Positions 63,149 through 64,000 of a DNA stretch of 64,000 nucleotides are shown here, in pieces. Both the position numbers and the translations under genes were made by a program. The notes under the pieces are model-generated. The model was not told the origin of the DNA and ran no database searches. It saw only the letters and a list, made by a program, of their open reading frames with translations. This DNA comes from Blastococcus saxobsidens (GTDB taxonomy: Bacteria; Actinomycetota; Actinomycetes; Mycobacteriales; Geodermatophilaceae), in NCBI RefSeq assembly GCF_002938435.1, contig NZ_POQT01000005.1, forward strand, positions 62,001-126,000, written 5' to 3'. Within the stretch, counting starts at the first letter, position 1. Each line of letters opens with the position of its first letter.

Positions 63149-64000
63149 GTGAACGAGCAGCCGGTGCAGTTGCGGGTGGCCATGGCCCAGGTCGACACCC
63201 GGGTCGGTGACCTGGCGGGCAACAGCGACCTCGTCGTCCGCTGGGCGGCGCAGGCGGCCGAGGCCGGCGCGCACCTCGTCGTCTTCCCGGAGATGACACT
63301 GACCGGCTACCCGCCCGAGGATCTCGTGCTGCGCGAGTCCTTCGCCCGGGCCAGCGAGCAGGCGCTCGTCGACCTGGGCGCCCGGCTGGCCGCCGAGGGG
63401 CTGGGCGACCTCGCCGTCGTCGTCGGCTACCTGGCGCACACCGAGGGCAGCGGTCCGGCGCCCGTCGACGAACCGGGCACCGACGACGACCGGCCCAGCG
63501 ACGCCAACCCGCGCCGAGGCGCCCCCCGCAACGCCGCCGCGCTGCTGCACGGTGGCGACGTCGTCGTCCGCTACTACAAGCGGCACCTGCCCAACTACGG
63601 CGTCTTCGACGAGGCCCGCTACTTCGTGCCGGGCACCGAGCTGCCGGTCGTCCGGCTGCACGGCGTGGACGTCGCGCTGACCGTCTGCGAGGACCTCTGG
63701 GTCGAGGGCGGCCCGTGCGGCGTGGCCGGCCAGGCGGGCGTCGATCTCGTCGTCTCCCCCAACGCCTCGCCCTACGAGCGCGCGAAGGACGACCTGCGGC
63801 TGCCCCTGGTGCAGCGGCGGGCCGCCGAGGCGCGGGCGGCGATCCTCTACTGCAACCAGGTCGGCGGCCAGGACGAGCTGGTGTTCGACGGCGACTCGAT
63901 GGCGGTCTCCCCCACCGGCGAGCTGCTGGCCCGGGCACCGCAGTTCGTCGAGCACCTGCTCACCGTCGACCTGGACCTGGACCCGTCCGCGGTGCCGGAG
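63149..64000 (+). CDS. nadE: Glutamine-dependent NAD+ synthetase, N-terminal part (runs off window)
   Basis: 284 codons are visible before the right edge. The protein begins with a nitrilase-fold glutaminase domain: catalytic Glu in FPEMTLTGYPPEDL, Lys in YYKRHLPNYGVFDE and Cys in TVCEDLW. This domain feeds ammonia to the C-terminal NAD synthetase domain, which lies outside the window. An Asp/Pro-rich insert (about residues 105-130) is unusual. GTG 63149 has GAGACT 7 nt upstream, a weaker leaderless-type box. Confidence 0.93.
   Translation, partial: MNEQPVQLRVAMAQVDTRVGDLAGNSDLVVRWAAQAAEAGAHLVVFPEMTLTGYPPEDLVLRESFARASEQALVDLGARLAAEGLGDLAVVVGYLAHTEGSGPAPVDEPGTDDDRPSDANPRRGAPRNAAALLHGGDVVVRYYKRHLPNYGVFDEARYFVPGTELPVVRLHGVDVALTVCEDLWVEGGPCGVAGQAGVDLVVSPNASPYERAKDDLRLPLVQRRAAEARAAILYCNQVGGQDELVFDGDSMAVSPTGELLARAPQFVEHLLTVDLDLDPSAVPE

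Overview
The window is very GC-rich, with GTG starts, ATGA/GTGA stop-start overlaps, an actinobacterial-type cytochrome bc1-aa3 branch (diheme QcrC, long QcrA, CtaF), F420-type enzymes and a GlnE-controlled glutamine synthetase. Gene order follows the region Mycobacterium tuberculosis annotates as about Rv2191 to Rv2222c (exonuclease, trpD, ctaE-qcrCAB, ctaF-ctaC, asnB, erpA-like, DUF3043, gcvT, pepA, lpd/sucB, lipB/lipA, DUF4191, RDD, glnA1, glnE, glnA2). The style suggests a Geodermatophilaceae-like actinobacterium (Blastococcus, Modestobacter or Geodermatophilus type); the exact genus is inference.

Layout. 1-9.6 kb: end of a DEDD exonuclease, a small Lrp ligand-binding protein, trpD with a lone receiver protein, then the respiratory genes ctaE-qcrC-qcrA-qcrB and, convergent, ctaC-ctaF. 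9.7-20.5 kb: asnB, an ErpA-like Fe-S carrier, membrane and envelope proteins (DUF3043, holin-X/DUF3618/DUF4235/YihY), an MBL hydrolase, an aldo/keto reductase, gcvT and pepA. 20.7-32.7 kb: lpd-sucB, a TIGR01777 epimerase, a Ser/Thr kinase, an FAD oxidoreductase, peptidase E, lipB, an F420/FMN protein and leuS with an attenuator-like leader. 33-38 kb: a tandem pair of GGDEF-EAL membrane proteins and a collapsed LLM oxidoreductase. 38.3-43.6 kb: a repeat-rich coiled protein, lipA, DUF4191, RDD and glnA1 with a GlnR box. 43.6-51.8 kb: an accessory stretch with two integrase remnants in opposite orientation, a Trp-rich subtilase, a third GGDEF-EAL protein, an orphan fliD and a CobW remnant. 51.8-64 kb: DUF1353, an iron redox enzyme, a BASS transporter, a CDGSH protein, a lipoprotein, glnE-GATase-glnA2, MarR/UspA and the start of nadE.

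Functional links. lpd-sucB make lipoylated E2/E3 parts, while lipB and lipA supply the lipoyl group also used by the glycine cleavage system (gcvT). glnA1, glnE and glnA2 form the nitrogen-assimilation block. Three GGDEF-EAL proteins and fliD suggest c-di-GMP and motility functions.

Most notable non-coding signals: (i) a three-copy dispersed hairpin element whose outer stem differs in every copy yet stays paired, (ii) a leucine-rich leader peptide plus intrinsic terminator ahead of leuS, and (iii) many genes with a TANNNT box 6-8 nt before the start codon, the signature of leaderless transcripts. No rRNA, tRNA, CRISPR array or intact insertion sequence was recognised.
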